This document shows, in pieces, positions 51,897 to 61,784 of a DNA stretch of 64,000 nt. The stretch spans positions 62,001 through 126,000 of the forward strand of contig NZ_SCWF01000003.1 in NCBI RefSeq assembly GCF_004359575.1, given 5' to 3'. The stretch is from Macrococcus bovicus. GTDB taxonomy: Bacteria > Bacillota > Bacilli > Staphylococcales > Staphylococcaceae. Every line of letters starts with the position of its first letter. The first letter of the stretch is position 1. The translations under genes were made by a program, and so were the position numbers. The notes beneath the pieces are model-generated. The model was not told the origin of the DNA. It did not search any database and was given only the letters and a program-made list of their open reading frames with translations.

Positions 51897-52817
51897 ATGA
51901 TAAAATTTGACAATGTTGCTAAAGTCTACGGCCATAAAGCTGCTGTAGATCATATCTCCTTTGAGGTGAAGGAAGGGGAATTCTTTGTATTGATCGGTCC
52001 GTCAGGGTGCGGGAAAACGACCACTCTGAAGATGATCAACCGACTCATTCCGTTATCGAGTGGTTACATCTACTTTAAGGACCAGCCTATCAGTCATTAT
52101 AAGCTGGATGAGATGCGCTGGGATATCGGCTACGTTCTGCAGCAGATTGCGCTTTTCCCCCATATGACAGTACGGGATAATATTGCGCAAGTCCCTATGA
52201 TGAAGAAGTGGTCAACGGACCGGATAGATGAACAGATCAATCGTCTGCTGGATATGGTTGGACTACCGCATGAGCAATATAGAGACCGTTATCCATCTGA
52301 ACTGTCAGGGGGACAGCAGCAGCGTATAGGTGTTGTCCGGGCGCTCGCTGCAGATCCGCCCGTTATTCTGATGGATGAACCTTTCAGTGCACTTGATCCG
52401 ATCAGCCGTGAGAAATTACAGGATGATTTACTGCAGCTGCAGTCAGAAATCAATAAAACGATTATCTTCGTCACGCATGATATCAATGAGGCCTTCAAGC
52501 TCGGCGACCGCATCTGTCTGATGAATCAGGGCCGTATTGAACAGATCGGCACACCACGAGATTTCGTCGATAGACCGAACAGCGAATTTGTACGGTCATT
52601 CATCGGCCATACGAAGATAGAACGTCACGCAGCTGACTGTATACAGCCGCTGCCTTATGATGGACGTTATCCGGCAGTCAGACCTGACACGCCTGTCTCC
52701 GAACTCTATAAGCTGTTAGCGGAGCAGGAGCAGCTGAATGTCATCGATACAGAATATAGAGGGGCTGTTACGCGTCCTTCAGTCTTTCAGGCACTGAGTA
52801 AAGGAGTCGCTGAATAA
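51897..52817 (+). CDS. egtV: ATPase subunit of EgtUV/OpuC-type ABC importer
   Basis: 306 residues. Walker A GPSGCGKTT, Q-loop QQIALFPHMTV, signature LSGGQQQR, Walker B VILMDEPFSALD and H-loop FVTHD are complete. The tail after about 235 is a short regulatory region with one CBS-like segment. It powers the fused permease/binding protein that overlaps it by one base. Older annotation would call it OpuCA (betaine/choline). The ergothioneine reading rests on the partner. GAGGTGA precedes the ATG. Confidence 0.75.
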   Translation: MIKFDNVAKVYGHKAAVDHISFEVKEGEFFVLIGPSGCGKTTTLKMINRLIPLSSGYIYFKDQPISHYKLDEMRWDIGYVLQQIALFPHMTVRDNIAQVPMMKKWSTDRIDEQINRLLDMVGLPHEQYRDRYPSELSGGQQQRIGVVRALAADPPVILMDEPFSALDPISREKLQDDLLQLQSEINKTIIFVTHDINEAFKLGDRICLMNQGRIEQIGTPRDFVDRPNSEFVRSFIGHTKIERHAADCIQPLPYDGRYPAVRPDTPVSELYKLLAEQEQLNVIDTEYRGAVTRPSVFQALSKGVAE

Positions 52818-54331
52818 TGAAAGAATTGATCTCAACTTTTCAGGAAAGACAAGGAGAGCTCTGGACTGCGTTATTTGAACATATCCAGATTTCCTTTGTT
52901 GCACTGCTCATCGCCATGCTCATCGCCGTCCCACTCGGTATTCTGCTGACCAGACGGGAGCGTGTCGCTGAACCTGTTATCAATGTAACAGCTGTCCTGC
53001 AGACGATTCCCTCACTGGCTCTTTTAGGTCTCATGATTCCGCTGTTTGGTATCGGACGGGTGCCTGCTGTTATTGCGCTTGTCATCTATGCGCTGCTGCC
53101 GATTCTGCGTAATACCTATACAGGCATCAAGGAAGTAGACCCGTCGCTGAAAGAAGCGGCGAGCGGTATCGGTATGAACCCGTTCAGACGGTTGACACGC
53201 GTTGAACTGCCGCTTGCGATGCCGGTCATTATGGCAGGCATCAGAACAGCGATGGTTCTCATTATCGGAACAGCAACACTCGCTGCATTTATCGGGGCTG
53301 GTGGACTGGGTGACCTGATTTTACTCGGCATTGACCGTAACAATATGGCTCTTATACTGCTCGGTGCCATACCTGCAGCGATTCTAGCGATTTTTTTTGA
53401 CCTCCTCCTCCGATGGATGGCAAAGTTATCTTATCGGAAGATTGGCATTATCTTAGGCATTATTGTGCTCGCTGCCCTGCTGATGGCAGTCATCCCTCTT
53501 TTCTCCAAAGAAAAAGGACAGCTTAAGCTTGCTGGTAAACTTGGCACCGAACCTGAAATTATCACGAATATGTATAAAGAACTGATAGAAGATGAGACTG
53601 ACGTTTCTGTCGAAATCAAGCCGGGACTCGGCAAGACTTCATTTCTGTTCAATGCGTTGAAGGCTGATGAAATAGACGGCTACCTCGAGTTCACAGGTAC
53701 CGTGCTCGGCGAACTGGTCAAAGAAGCGCCGAAAGCCAATACGGAGGCTGAGGTTTATCAGCAGGCTAAAGACAGTATCATGCAGCAAGAGAAGATGGCC
53801 CTGCTTGAGCCGATGCAGTACAATAATACTTATGCCCTTGCAGTGAAACGCAGTTATGCAGAAAAAAATGGACTGACAACAATTTCTGACCTCAGTAAAG
53901 TGAAAAATGATATCCGTGCCGGATTTACACTGGAATTCAATGACCGTGAGGACGGCTATAAAGGAATCCAGAAGAAATACAACTTGAAATTCAGTCACGT
54001 CAATACAATGGAACCTAAAATTCGTTATCAGGCGGTAGAAAGTAACAAGATTGATCTGATTGATGCGTATTCTACAGACGCTGAGCTTGAAAAATATGAT
54101 ATGGTGGTATTAAAAGATGATCAGCATCTCTTCCCGCCTTATCAAGGTGCGCCGTTACTGAAAGAAGAAACGGTTAAGAAGTATCCGGAAGTGGTGAAAG
54201 CACTTAATAAGCTGGGCGGACAGATTTCAGATGAAGAAATGCAGCAGATGAATTATGAGGTCGCCTACAAAAAGAAAAAGGCGGAAGACGTTGCGCATGC
54301 ATTTCTGAAGAAGAAACAGCTGATCAAGTAA
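52817..54331 (+). CDS. egtU: Fused permease and substrate-binding protein, EgtU/OpuCB-CC-like
   Basis: 504 residues: a permease domain with about five to six membrane helices (about 20-210; EAASGIGMNPFRRLTRVELP is the ATPase-contact loop), then an extracellular substrate-binding domain (about 230-504) facing outward. The blocks EFNDREDGYKG, IDAYSTDAELEKYD and LFPPYQGAPLL closely resemble my memory of the pneumococcal EgtU (formerly a choline transporter), an ergothioneine importer also reported in S. aureus. Betaine or choline remains possible. Confidence 0.78.
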   Translation: MKELISTFQERQGELWTALFEHIQISFVALLIAMLIAVPLGILLTRRERVAEPVINVTAVLQTIPSLALLGLMIPLFGIGRVPAVIALVIYALLPILRNTYTGIKEVDPSLKEAASGIGMNPFRRLTRVELPLAMPVIMAGIRTAMVLIIGTATLAAFIGAGGLGDLILLGIDRNNMALILLGAIPAAILAIFFDLLLRWMAKLSYRKIGIILGIIVLAALLMAVIPLFSKEKGQLKLAGKLGTEPEIITNMYKELIEDETDVSVEIKPGLGKTSFLFNALKADEIDGYLEFTGTVLGELVKEAPKANTEAEVYQQAKDSIMQQEKMALLEPMQYNNTYALAVKRSYAEKNGLTTISDLSKVKNDIRAGFTLEFNDREDGYKGIQKKYNLKFSHVNTMEPKIRYQAVESNKIDLIDAYSTDAELEKYDMVVLKDDQHLFPPYQGAPLLKEETVKKYPEVVKALNKLGGQISDEEMQQMNYEVAYKKKKAEDVAHAFLKKKQLIK

Positions 54332-54343
54332 GGAGATTGTAAT

Positions 54344-55405
54344 ATGAAGAAACAGCTTGCCTCGCTAAACATTTATTCACCGGGTAAAACAGCAGAGGAA
54401 ATCCGGACCGAACTGAATCTTGAAAGTGAAATGATGAAACTGTCTTCCAATGAAAATGTGTACGGGCCTTCGCCGGCAGTCGAACAGACACTTCAAGCTG
54501 CCATCCAGAATATCCATGAGTATCCGGATGCAGCAGGGTCTGATCTGAAACAGGCGCTCAGCAAATTCTATCAAGTCCCGGCTGAAGCGGTGCTGCTGGG
54601 TGCAGGACTGGACGAAGTGATTCAGATGCTTTCCCGGGCCATCCTGAAGCCTGGAGACGAAATCGTGACAGGTGAGCAGACATTTGTACAATATTCCCAC
54701 CATGCAGTGATTGAGGACTGTACAATTGTGACAGCTCCGCTTGTCGACGGCAAATTCGATTTAGAGGCACTGGCTGATAAGGTGAATGACAACACAGCGC
54801 TCGTCTGGCTCTGTAATCCGAACAATCCGACCGGCCATTATTTCTCAGAGGAAGAGCTGACGCTATTCCTGAATAAAGTGGGTAATATCCCTGTCGTCCT
54901 GGATGAGGCCTATGCTGAGTATGTCACGGCCGAAGATTATCCGCACAGTATGAAGCTGAGAGAACAGTTTGACAATATCATTATTCTGCGGACTTTTTCG
55001 AAGGCTTATGGGCTCGCTTCTCTTAGAATCGGTTACGCGATCTCGTCAGATGAATGGACAGACCTCTGGCACCGTGTCAAACTGCCTTTTAATGTGACCA
55101 CATTATCCCTTAAGGCAGCAGAAGCAGCGCTGGCTGATCAGGCGTATTTACAGCGAACGGTCAGACAGAATGCGACAGAACGAGCACGTTACTACGCGTC
55201 TGATTTTAAACATCATCTTCTGCCATCAGAGACGAACTTTGTCTTTATTCAAACAGATGATGTGGCGCGGTTAAATGACTACCTGCTTAGAAGAGGGATC
55301 ATTGCCCGTCCGGTGCCAGGTGGCATACGCCTGACGATTGGAACAGCCGACCAGAACGATGTTATCATTGAAGTGTTAGAGCGATATTTTAAGGAGGAAG
55401 TATAG
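54344..55405 (+). CDS. hisC: Histidinol-phosphate aminotransferase (HisC family)
   Basis: 353 residues, PLP aminotransferase class I. The PLP lysine is in [40 protein letters not shown] and VLDEAYAEY are HisC landmarks, and [12 protein letters not shown] lies at the end. It would convert histidinol phosphate/imidazole acetol phosphate. No other his genes are nearby, so it may mainly act on aromatic amino acids, as some HisC proteins do. AAGGAG precedes the ATG; the stop overlaps the next GTG by one base. Confidence 0.85.
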   Translation: MKKQLASLNIYSPGKTAEEIRTELNLESEMMKLSSNENVYGPSPAVEQTLQAAIQNIHEYPDAAGSDLKQALSKFYQVPAEAVLLGAGLDEVIQMLSRAILKPGDEIVTGEQTFVQYSHHAVIEDCTIVTAPLVDGKFDLEALADKVNDNTALVWLCNPNNPTGHYFSEEELTLFLNKVGNIPVVLDEAYAEYVTAEDYPHSMKLREQFDNIIILRTFSKAYGLASLRIGYAISSDEWTDLWHRVKLPFNVTTLSLKAAEAALADQAYLQRTVRQNATERARYYASDFKHHLLPSETNFVFIQTDDVARLNDYLLRRGIIARPVPGGIRLTIGTADQNDVIIEVLERYFKEEV

Positions 55406-55938
55406 TGAGAGAAACCATTGCAATTGATATGGATGAAGTATTAGCAGATACATTGAAGAAAGTGATCTTCAAGTTCAATGAAGAATCAGGAGAAACGGTG
55501 ACGGCTGAAGACTTACAAGGTGTCAAACTGCGCGATCTACATCCTCAGCATGTTGAAAAACTGTCAGAACTGCTGCTCGACCGCAGCTTCTTCAGGGACC
55601 TTGAAGTTTTTCCGGATGCCGTCCGTGTGGTCAGACGTCTGACTGAACATTATGATGTCTACATCGCTACAGCTGCAATGGATGTGCCGACTTCTTTCGA
55701 TGCAAAATATGAATGGCTTTTGGAACATTTCCCGTTTCTTGATCCTCAGCATTTCATTTTCTGCGGTAACAAAGGTGTCGTAGGAACTGACTATTTAATA
55801 GATGATAATCCGAAACAGCTTGCTGCTTTTAAAGGCAAGGGGATCATGTTCAACGCAGCGCATAATATTCATGAAGAAGGCTTTGACCGCGTGCATAGCT
55901 GGAAGGAAGTTGAAGAATATTTCTTCGGTAAAGCTTAA
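55405..55938 (+). CDS. 5'(3')-deoxyribonucleotidase (NT5C family)
   Basis: 177 residues, HAD-superfamily. The nucleophile motif is [10 protein letters not shown] near the N-terminus, motif II lies in YIATAAMD and the last acidic motif in [11 protein letters not shown]. It removes phosphate from deoxynucleoside monophosphates. The GTG start overlaps the hisC stop, with AAGGAGG in hisC. It may tune nucleotide pools. Confidence 0.87.
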   Translation: MRETIAIDMDEVLADTLKKVIFKFNEESGETVTAEDLQGVKLRDLHPQHVEKLSELLLDRSFFRDLEVFPDAVRVVRRLTEHYDVYIATAAMDVPTSFDAKYEWLLEHFPFLDPQHFIFCGNKGVVGTDYLIDDNPKQLAAFKGKGIMFNAAHNIHEEGFDRVHSWKEVEEYFFGKA

Positions 55939-55972
55939 AAAAGAGATGTCTCGTCAGAGACATCTCTTTTTT
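55937..55972. terminator. Bidirectional terminator after the nucleotidase gene
   Basis: AAAAAAGAGATGTCTC-GTCA-GAGACATCTCTTTTTT, a 16-bp perfect stem with T runs on both strands. Confidence 0.92.
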
Positions 55973-56879
55973 AGCATACTTCAGGTCCGACAAACATGCG
56001 GAGCCGTTTACTGAGAATGGTGATATGCACCGGTGTGGATAATTCAATTTCACCGTCGACATCAACGTCCATCGGCTCCCTGGTTCTGATTATCATCTCT
56101 GTTCCTTCTATCTGCTCCACATTTTTGCTGATATTGTTCCAGTTATCAATCGATTTCTCCTTGATCATCTCAGTGAATAATTTAATGCCTGCCTCCTTAA
56201 ATATGAAGGCATGCATGACGCCATCATCCGGGCAGAGTTCTTTAAGCGGTATACGATTGCCGCCGAGGAACTGACCATTAGCGACCACTATCATAGAGGC
56301 ATTGCCGGAAGTGGTCTGTCCATTAACCTCTATCTCATAATCAAAGAAAGTCGGGTCTGTCACAGTCTTTAAGGTAGAGAAGAGATAACTGAATTTACCG
56401 AGCTTACTTTTCTTTTCATCGACAACGGCTTCGGCATTCTCAACGATGAGTCCCATACCGACAAAATTCAGCACATAGCGGTCATTGGCCTGCATGACAT
56501 CAATATGTTTGACGCGGCCATCAAGCAGGACTTCTGATGCTTCTTTTGGGGTAGGAGGGAGATTCAGCGTTTTGGTGAAATCATTAAATGTGCCGCCAGG
56601 CAGAATACCGATCGGCAGGTTCAGTTCCGCTTCAATGACGCCGTTGATGAGCTCGTGGACCGTCCCGTCACCACCCAGTATGAAGATGGCATCATAAGTA
56701 TCCTCTTTCTTGATGAGCTGGCAGTGTTTCCTGATATCTCCTTCCTCGTCACTCCGGTAGATGACGAGTTCCTTGCACATCTTAAGCAGGTTCGTTGAGA
56801 CCTGTCCCAGTTCTTCGTGTACATCTCCCTGTCCCGCTGCTTCATGATAATAAAGAATGCCTTTATTGAACTTAACCAT
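55971..56879 (-). CDS. Diacylglycerol kinase family lipid kinase
   Basis: 302 residues, DagK/YegS/LCB5 fold. The nucleotide-binding motif FILGGDGTVHELINGV, the GILPGGTFNDFTKTL motif and EINGQT-like middle region are seen; the second, beta-sandwich domain holds ANGQFLGGNRIPL. It phosphorylates a lipid, likely diacylglycerol, in the membrane cycle linked to lipoteichoic acid synthesis; the substrate is not proven. AAAGGAG precedes the ATG. Confidence 0.87.
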   Translation of the reverse strand: MVKFNKGILYYHEAAGQGDVHEELGQVSTNLLKMCKELVIYRSDEEGDIRKHCQLIKKEDTYDAIFILGGDGTVHELINGVIEAELNLPIGILPGGTFNDFTKTLNLPPTPKEASEVLLDGRVKHIDVMQANDRYVLNFVGMGLIVENAEAVVDEKKSKLGKFSYLFSTLKTVTDPTFFDYEIEVNGQTTSGNASMIVVANGQFLGGNRIPLKELCPDDGVMHAFIFKEAGIKLFTEMIKEKSIDNWNNISKNVEQIEGTEMIIRTREPMDVDVDGEIELSTPVHITILSKRLRMFVGPEVC

Positions 56880-56919
56880 AGATGATACATCTCCTTTTAC
56901 CTAACAGTACCCGAAAATA

Positions 56920-56949
56920 AAAGAAAAACACGTCCGAGGAGGACGTGTT
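56920..56949 (-). terminator. Terminator of the first POT transporter
   Basis: On the minus strand AACACGTCC-N5-GGACGTGTT followed by TTTCTTTT. Confidence 0.88.
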
Positions 56950-56951
56950 AA

Positions 56952-58454
56952 TTAATGAATACCTTCCATTTTACGAGAAACCCATTTATTCAATGTAAGT
57001 AAGATAACGAAGAGAACTAGAGCCATACCACCAATAAAGCCGAAGTAATTCGTATAACCCATGGGCTCAACGAGTTTGACAAGCTGAGCGTTGATTGCCT
57101 GTGCACTGGCATTTGTCAGGAACCAGAGACTTAGCATCTGTGAGCTGAATGCTTCAGGTGCAAGTTTGACGGATACAGAAGAACCCGTTGGCGACAGACA
57201 TAACTCACCGATTACACATAGGAAGAAGGAGAGGACGAGCCACATTGGATTATAAAGTTCACCTTGACTCGTCATCGCTGGAATAATCATGATGAGGAAC
57301 GAAATCCCAGCAAAGAATAAGCCTAACGCAAATTTAAGCGGTGTTGAAGGGTTGTATTTGCCCAACTTTGTCCACATTGCCGAGATGAAGGGTGCCAGCA
57401 AGACAATGAAGATAGGATTAACTGATTGGAACCATGCTGCTGGAACAGTGAAATCCACACCGAATACCTTATTGAGGTCGAGCTGGGTCTGTTCTTTAGC
57501 GAAGATACTTAGCACGTTAGCCCCTTGCTCCTGAATGGACCAAAACATGACCCCGGCAATGAAAAGTGGAATATAAGCCAGTAATCGCGAACGCTCTGTA
57601 GAGGTCACGTCATTGCTTCGGTACATGGTCAAGAAATAAAGAATCGGTAATAACACCCCAAGCACGGTTACGACGATAGAGAAAGTATTAAATGTCAGGA
57701 TTCCCATGTTGAGTGTTATCACTATGATGGCAACTAAGAGAATCAACACAATAGAAATCATTTTTGTATATCTTGCTTTCTCCTGCGCGCTGAGTGGATG
57801 GGAGGGTACTGACCCTACTAAACCTAGTGAGCGTTTCTGGAAAATAATATAAGCCATAAGTGCAAGAGCCATTCCGATGGCTGCAGCTAAGAAGCCGATA
57901 TGATAGTTATAGTTTTTCTGAAGCGCGCCGACAATAAATGGCGACACCAGTGCACCCATATTGACAGACATGTAGAAGATAACAAACCCGGCGTCCATAC
58001 GGTCATCATTTTTATGATAAAGTCCACCTACCACATTTGAAATGTTAGGTTTCATCAGCCCGGATCCTATTATAATGAGAAACATGGACGCTAAAAATGA
58101 GGGAACACCAAACGGCAGACTCATCGCGACATGTCCTGCCATAATGAGAACAGCACCATACATTAGTGAACGTCGTGAACCTAATACTCGGTCAGCGAGC
58201 CATCCCCCTATGATTCCTGTCATGAAAATCAATGCGCCGTACATTGAAGCGATGCTAGATGCGGTCGTCTGATTGATGCCGAGTCCACCGTTGACGACTT
58301 TGTCATACATGTAATAGACGAGAATGGCACGCATGCCGTAATAGCTGAACCGTTCCCAGAACTCTACGAAAAACAGAATGCCGAGTCCTTTAGGATGGCC
58401 AAAGAATCCTGTCTGAGGGACACTGTTGACCATTTCTTCTCTCGTGTATTTCAT
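56952..58454 (-). CDS. POT family di-/tripeptide transporter, copy 1
   Basis: 500 residues with about 14 membrane segments. EFWERFSYYGMRAILVYYM is the POT signature (ExxERFxYYG), and the PKGL/FGHPKG opening and SPTGSSVSVKLAPEAFSSQM are typical of DtpT. It imports di- and tripeptides with protons. Copy 2 lies just upstream with a separate terminator. Single ATG with AGGGG upstream. Confidence 0.9.
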   Translation of the reverse strand: MKYTREEMVNSVPQTGFFGHPKGLGILFFVEFWERFSYYGMRAILVYYMYDKVVNGGLGINQTTASSIASMYGALIFMTGIIGGWLADRVLGSRRSLMYGAVLIMAGHVAMSLPFGVPSFLASMFLIIIGSGLMKPNISNVVGGLYHKNDDRMDAGFVIFYMSVNMGALVSPFIVGALQKNYNYHIGFLAAAIGMALALMAYIIFQKRSLGLVGSVPSHPLSAQEKARYTKMISIVLILLVAIIVITLNMGILTFNTFSIVVTVLGVLLPILYFLTMYRSNDVTSTERSRLLAYIPLFIAGVMFWSIQEQGANVLSIFAKEQTQLDLNKVFGVDFTVPAAWFQSVNPIFIVLLAPFISAMWTKLGKYNPSTPLKFALGLFFAGISFLIMIIPAMTSQGELYNPMWLVLSFFLCVIGELCLSPTGSSVSVKLAPEAFSSQMLSLWFLTNASAQAINAQLVKLVEPMGYTNYFGFIGGMALVLFVILLTLNKWVSRKMEGIH

Positions 58455-58560
58455 ACTTCCAACCCCTAACTTTATGATTACTCATATTGTAGCGATGGAC
58501 AATGGAAAGGACAATAGTTGTGTAAAAAGTTGGAATATTTAAATAATTCATGGCAAATGA

Positions 58561-58585
58561 AAAAGCACTCAACATGAGTGCTTTT
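58561..58585 (-). terminator. Terminator of POT copy 2
   Basis: AAAAGCACTC-AACAT-GAGTGCTTTT, 10-bp stem, T run on the minus strand. Confidence 0.85.
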
Positions 58586-58586
58586 C

Positions 58587-60095
58587 TTAATGAATACCAT
58601 GCATTAACTTTTTGATAAGCGGACTGAACAACATGACGATGACACCAATTCCGATGGCGATAGCACCGAAATAGCCGAAGTAATGGGCTGAGTCGATACT
58701 TGTATAGACGTTGACAAGTTGAGCATTTAAGCCTTGTGCCATTGTATTGGACAAGAACCAGATACTCATCATCTGTGCCGTGAAAGCTTGAGGCGCCAGT
58801 TTAGTGGTGGTTGATAACCCGACTGGTGATAAGCAGAGTTCTGCGACTGTTACGAGGAAGAAACTGAGCACAAGCCAGAAAGGATTGATCAGCTGCTCAC
58901 CTGAAATCAGAGGGAAAATCATGACCAGGAAGCTGGAACCTGCAAGCAATAAGGCAATCCCGAACTTGATAACTGTTGGTGGGTTATAACGACCGAGACG
59001 CACCCAGAGCGATGCAACAAGCGGCGCTAATGTCACGATGAATAATGGATTCAGTGACTGGAACCAGGCAGCAGGAATCGTGAAGTCGATCAGACCATTC
59101 GTGACAATACCCAGGTCGAGCTGTGTGCGTTTATCTGAGAAGTTGGCGAGTACAGTCGCACCCTGCTCCTGAATCATCCAGAACATCACAGAAGCCAGGA
59201 ATAACGGGATATAGGCAAGAAGTCGTGATTTCTCGACTTTGGTTGTCTGACGAGATAAGAACATGGTAGCGAAATAGATGACAGGCAAGACAACCCCTAA
59301 TATAGAAATGGTTAAGCTGATAGTTTGTAAGTTCAGTTGGTTCAACGCATTCAGAACGAACAGATAAAGAATAATGGCAGCTAAGAGAACACCGACATAT
59401 AACCATGTTTTGTTACGCGTTTCCGGTGTAATCGGATTGGGTACATTCAGACCTGAAAGCCCCAGTGTCTTTTTCGCTGTCAGCACGTAAACGACAAGGC
59501 CGAAGAACATCCCGATAGCCGCAGCTGCAAATCCGGCATGGAAACCGATACGTGTCTGCAGCAGACCGACAAGAAGCGGGGATAAGAAGGCCCCTAAGTT
59601 AATCGACATGACGAATAACGTGAATGCTGAATCAACTTTTGAGTCGTTCTTCAGGTAGAGCTCACCGACGTTAGATGAGATATTCGGTTTCAGTAACCCT
59701 GTACCGATGATCAAAAAGAATAAAGCGATTAAAAAGAGGGTGAACTGGTTCGGTAAAGAGAGCAGTATATGACCGATCATGATGAGGATGGCACCGATTA
59801 AGATGGAATGTCTCGTGCCAAGCAGACGGTCAGCTATCCAGCCGCCGATAATACCGCTCATATAGATTAGTGCGCCGTAGATGGAGACGATTTGTAAAGC
59901 GGTCCCTTCTTCAAGTCCGAAACCACCTTTTGAAACTTCATAATAAAGATAGAATGCGAGAATCGCCTTCATCCCATAGTAACTGAATCGTTCCCAGAAT
60001 TCTGTCACCATCAGTGTGAAGAGGCCCTTAGGGTGTCCGAAGAAACCGGTTCTTGGCATACTGTTGACGATTTCTTCGCGTGTGTACTGTGACAA
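58587..60095 (-). CDS. POT family di-/tripeptide transporter, copy 2
   Basis: 502 residues and clearly paralogous to the next gene: EFWERFSYYGMKAILAFYL, the same FGHPKGL opening and SPVGLSTTTKLAPQAFTAQM. It starts with TTG after AAAGGAAG. A proton-coupled peptide importer. S. aureus is recalled to have one such gene (dtpT) at this locus; the second copy may differ in specificity or regulation. Confidence 0.9.
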   Translation of the reverse strand: MSQYTREEIVNSMPRTGFFGHPKGLFTLMVTEFWERFSYYGMKAILAFYLYYEVSKGGFGLEEGTALQIVSIYGALIYMSGIIGGWIADRLLGTRHSILIGAILIMIGHILLSLPNQFTLFLIALFFLIIGTGLLKPNISSNVGELYLKNDSKVDSAFTLFVMSINLGAFLSPLLVGLLQTRIGFHAGFAAAAIGMFFGLVVYVLTAKKTLGLSGLNVPNPITPETRNKTWLYVGVLLAAIILYLFVLNALNQLNLQTISLTISILGVVLPVIYFATMFLSRQTTKVEKSRLLAYIPLFLASVMFWMIQEQGATVLANFSDKRTQLDLGIVTNGLIDFTIPAAWFQSLNPLFIVTLAPLVASLWVRLGRYNPPTVIKFGIALLLAGSSFLVMIFPLISGEQLINPFWLVLSFFLVTVAELCLSPVGLSTTTKLAPQAFTAQMMSIWFLSNTMAQGLNAQLVNVYTSIDSAHYFGYFGAIAIGIGVIVMLFSPLIKKLMHGIH

Positions 60096-60113
60096 ATTAA
60101 TCTTCCTTTCCCT

Positions 60114-60152
60114 AAAAAAATAAAAACAATGTATCTAATATACACTGTTTTT
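60114..60152 (-). terminator. Terminator of queF
   Basis: A 13-bp A/T-rich stem with one G-U pair (AAAAACAGTGTAT/ATACATTGTTTTT) followed by a T run on the minus strand. Confidence 0.72.
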
Positions 60153-60172
60153 AATTCTCTGACAATTCTAAT

Positions 60173-60667
60173 TTATCTATTTGTAATCGTTTCCGGGTAT
60201 AAATCATGGTTCATCAAGCGATAATTCGCTATTTCTTCATATTTTGAATCAGGACGACCATAGTTGGTATAAGGATCAATCGAAATACCACCGCGTGGTG
60301 TGAACTTGCCCCATACTTCAATATAATGCGGATCCATCAGTTCTATTAAATCATTCATGATGATATTTATGCAGTCTTCGTGGAAGTCGCCGTGGTTACG
60401 GAAGCTGAAAAGATACAGCTTCAGTGATTTAGATTCTACCATCTTGATATTTGGAATGTAGCTGATGTAGATAGTGGCAAAGTCGGGTTGACCGGTTATA
60501 GGGCATAAGCTCGTGAATTCCGGACAGTTGAACTTGACGAAATAGTCACGGCCCGGGTGTTTATTATCGAACGACTCTAATATAGAGGGATCGTATTCAT
60601 ATAGGTATTGGTTGTGCTGATTGCCAAGCAGTGTGATGTCCTGCAGTTCATCTTTTGAACGTGTCAT
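60173..60667 (-). CDS. queF: NADPH-dependent 7-cyano-7-deazaguanine reductase
   Basis: 164 residues from the ATG at 60667, with AAGGAGGT before it; the frame extends far upstream but overlaps the EamA gene. The nucleophile cysteine is in [19 protein letters not shown], and the [12 protein letters not shown]-like block ([14 protein letters not shown]) is diagnostic of short QueF. It reduces preQ0 to preQ1 in the queuosine route. It is 19 kb from queCDE, and no riboswitch was found in its leader. Confidence 0.96.
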   Translation of the reverse strand: MTRSKDELQDITLLGNQHNQYLYEYDPSILESFDNKHPGRDYFVKFNCPEFTSLCPITGQPDFATIYISYIPNIKMVESKSLKLYLFSFRNHGDFHEDCINIIMNDLIELMDPHYIEVWGKFTPRGGISIDPYTNYGRPDSKYEEIANYRLMNHDLYPETITNR

Positions 60668-60716
60668 GGTATGACCTCCTTCATTAATCGTACTGATACT
60701 ACTATAAATCTGGTGT

Positions 60717-61565
60717 TTACTCAAGTTTTGCTTTTTTGAACATATATAAACTTGCGCTGAAGACAATGAAGTAACCAAGAAAACTGAATATATCCGGTAC
60801 TTGATTGAACAAGGCGAAGCTGATGATAGCGCTGAAAAGCACCGTTGCATAGAAGAATATGGAGATATCTTTTGCAGGCGCGTACTGATAGGCGATGGTG
60901 ATTCCGAACTGGCCGATTGTCGCGAAAACACCTGACAGAATCAGATAGAACGTCTGCGTCATGGTCATGGCATGGAAATCAGATAGGACGAAGGGCATCA
61001 GGACAACAGTTGAGAAGAAAGAAAAATAGAAGACAGTGGTATAGAACTTCTCTCGCGGCCCGAGGACCCGTAACGTTGTATATGCAAAACCTGCAAACAG
61101 AGCGCCGGCAACACCGATAAGTGCATAGAACATATCGCTTGAGAAGCTCGGCTTAATAATGAAAAGTGAACCGATAAAAGCGACAAGGATAGCTGTCATC
61201 TGATAAGGTTTAATCTTCTCTTTCAGGAAGAGGGCACATAGGAGGATGGTAAAGAAGGGACTCAGTTTATTCAGCATATCTGAATCACTCAGCACCATAT
61301 GATCGATGGTTATATAATTCAGAACGACACCGATCAGGCCGAACGTGCTTCTTGCTATCAGAAGGGGCTGATTCTGCATTCGTCCGAAGAGACGTTCCCG
61401 GTGCTTGATGGCAAAGTAAAGCGGAATGATCATTCCGACGAGATTGCGGAACAGCGTTTTCTGCAGAACAGGGATATCACCTGACAGTTTGACAAATGCC
61501 CCCATCAGGCTGAAGCCGAGGGAGGCGATGAGTAGAGCGAAGATACCTTTTTGTATATGATTCAT
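60717..61565 (-). CDS. EamA/DMT family transporter
   Basis: 282 residues from the ATG at 61565, nine bases after AAGG; the upstream in-frame ATG (61595) has no binding site. Ten membrane segments in two EamA halves: [18 protein letters not shown] and [12 protein letters not shown] start the first, and [22 protein letters not shown] the second. Such proteins move amino acids or other metabolites; the substrate is unknown. It is co-directional with queF. Confidence 0.87.
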   Translation of the reverse strand: MNHIQKGIFALLIASLGFSLMGAFVKLSGDIPVLQKTLFRNLVGMIIPLYFAIKHRERLFGRMQNQPLLIARSTFGLIGVVLNYITIDHMVLSDSDMLNKLSPFFTILLCALFLKEKIKPYQMTAILVAFIGSLFIIKPSFSSDMFYALIGVAGALFAGFAYTTLRVLGPREKFYTTVFYFSFFSTVVLMPFVLSDFHAMTMTQTFYLILSGVFATIGQFGITIAYQYAPAKDISIFFYATVLFSAIISFALFNQVPDIFSFLGYFIVFSASLYMFKKAKLE

Positions 61566-61731
61566 GATGACGACCTTCCAAATAAGATAATTCATTTTAA
61601 CATAATCACCCTTACGGTCTGGAATCCTGTCATCAAAATGTAATAATTTTTCAAAGCTATGTGTAGCAACAGGTTAAGAATTTCGGCTAAAAGTCAAGGG
61701 TCTAAATTAAAAAAAATCTGGGTATAATCGA

Positions 61732-61759
61732 TTGAAAGAGCGAACAAACGTGCTATAAT
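61732..61759 (+). promoter_or_regulatory. nrdIE promoter
   Basis: TTGAAA (-35), 16 bases, TATAAT (-10). The leader is about 110 bases and contains the NrdR palindrome. Confidence 0.72.
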
Positions 61760-61784
61760 ATTTCATATATCTTGTGGTGCTTCC

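Noticed and set aside
54344-55405. Histidine operon
   Set aside because: hisC stands alone between the ABC importer and a nucleotidase; no other his gene is near.
60668-60716. preQ1 riboswitch before queF
   Set aside because: The 49-bp gap has no aptamer consensus or terminator.
60668-60931. N-terminal extension of QueF
   Set aside because: The frame is open upstream but overlaps the EamA gene on the same strand; a strong AAGGAGGT site sets the start at 60667.
61760-61775. Second NrdR box upstream of the palindrome
   Set aside because: Only about 10 of 16 bases match and the centre distance (34 bp) differs from the usual 31-32 bp pair, so it may be chance.
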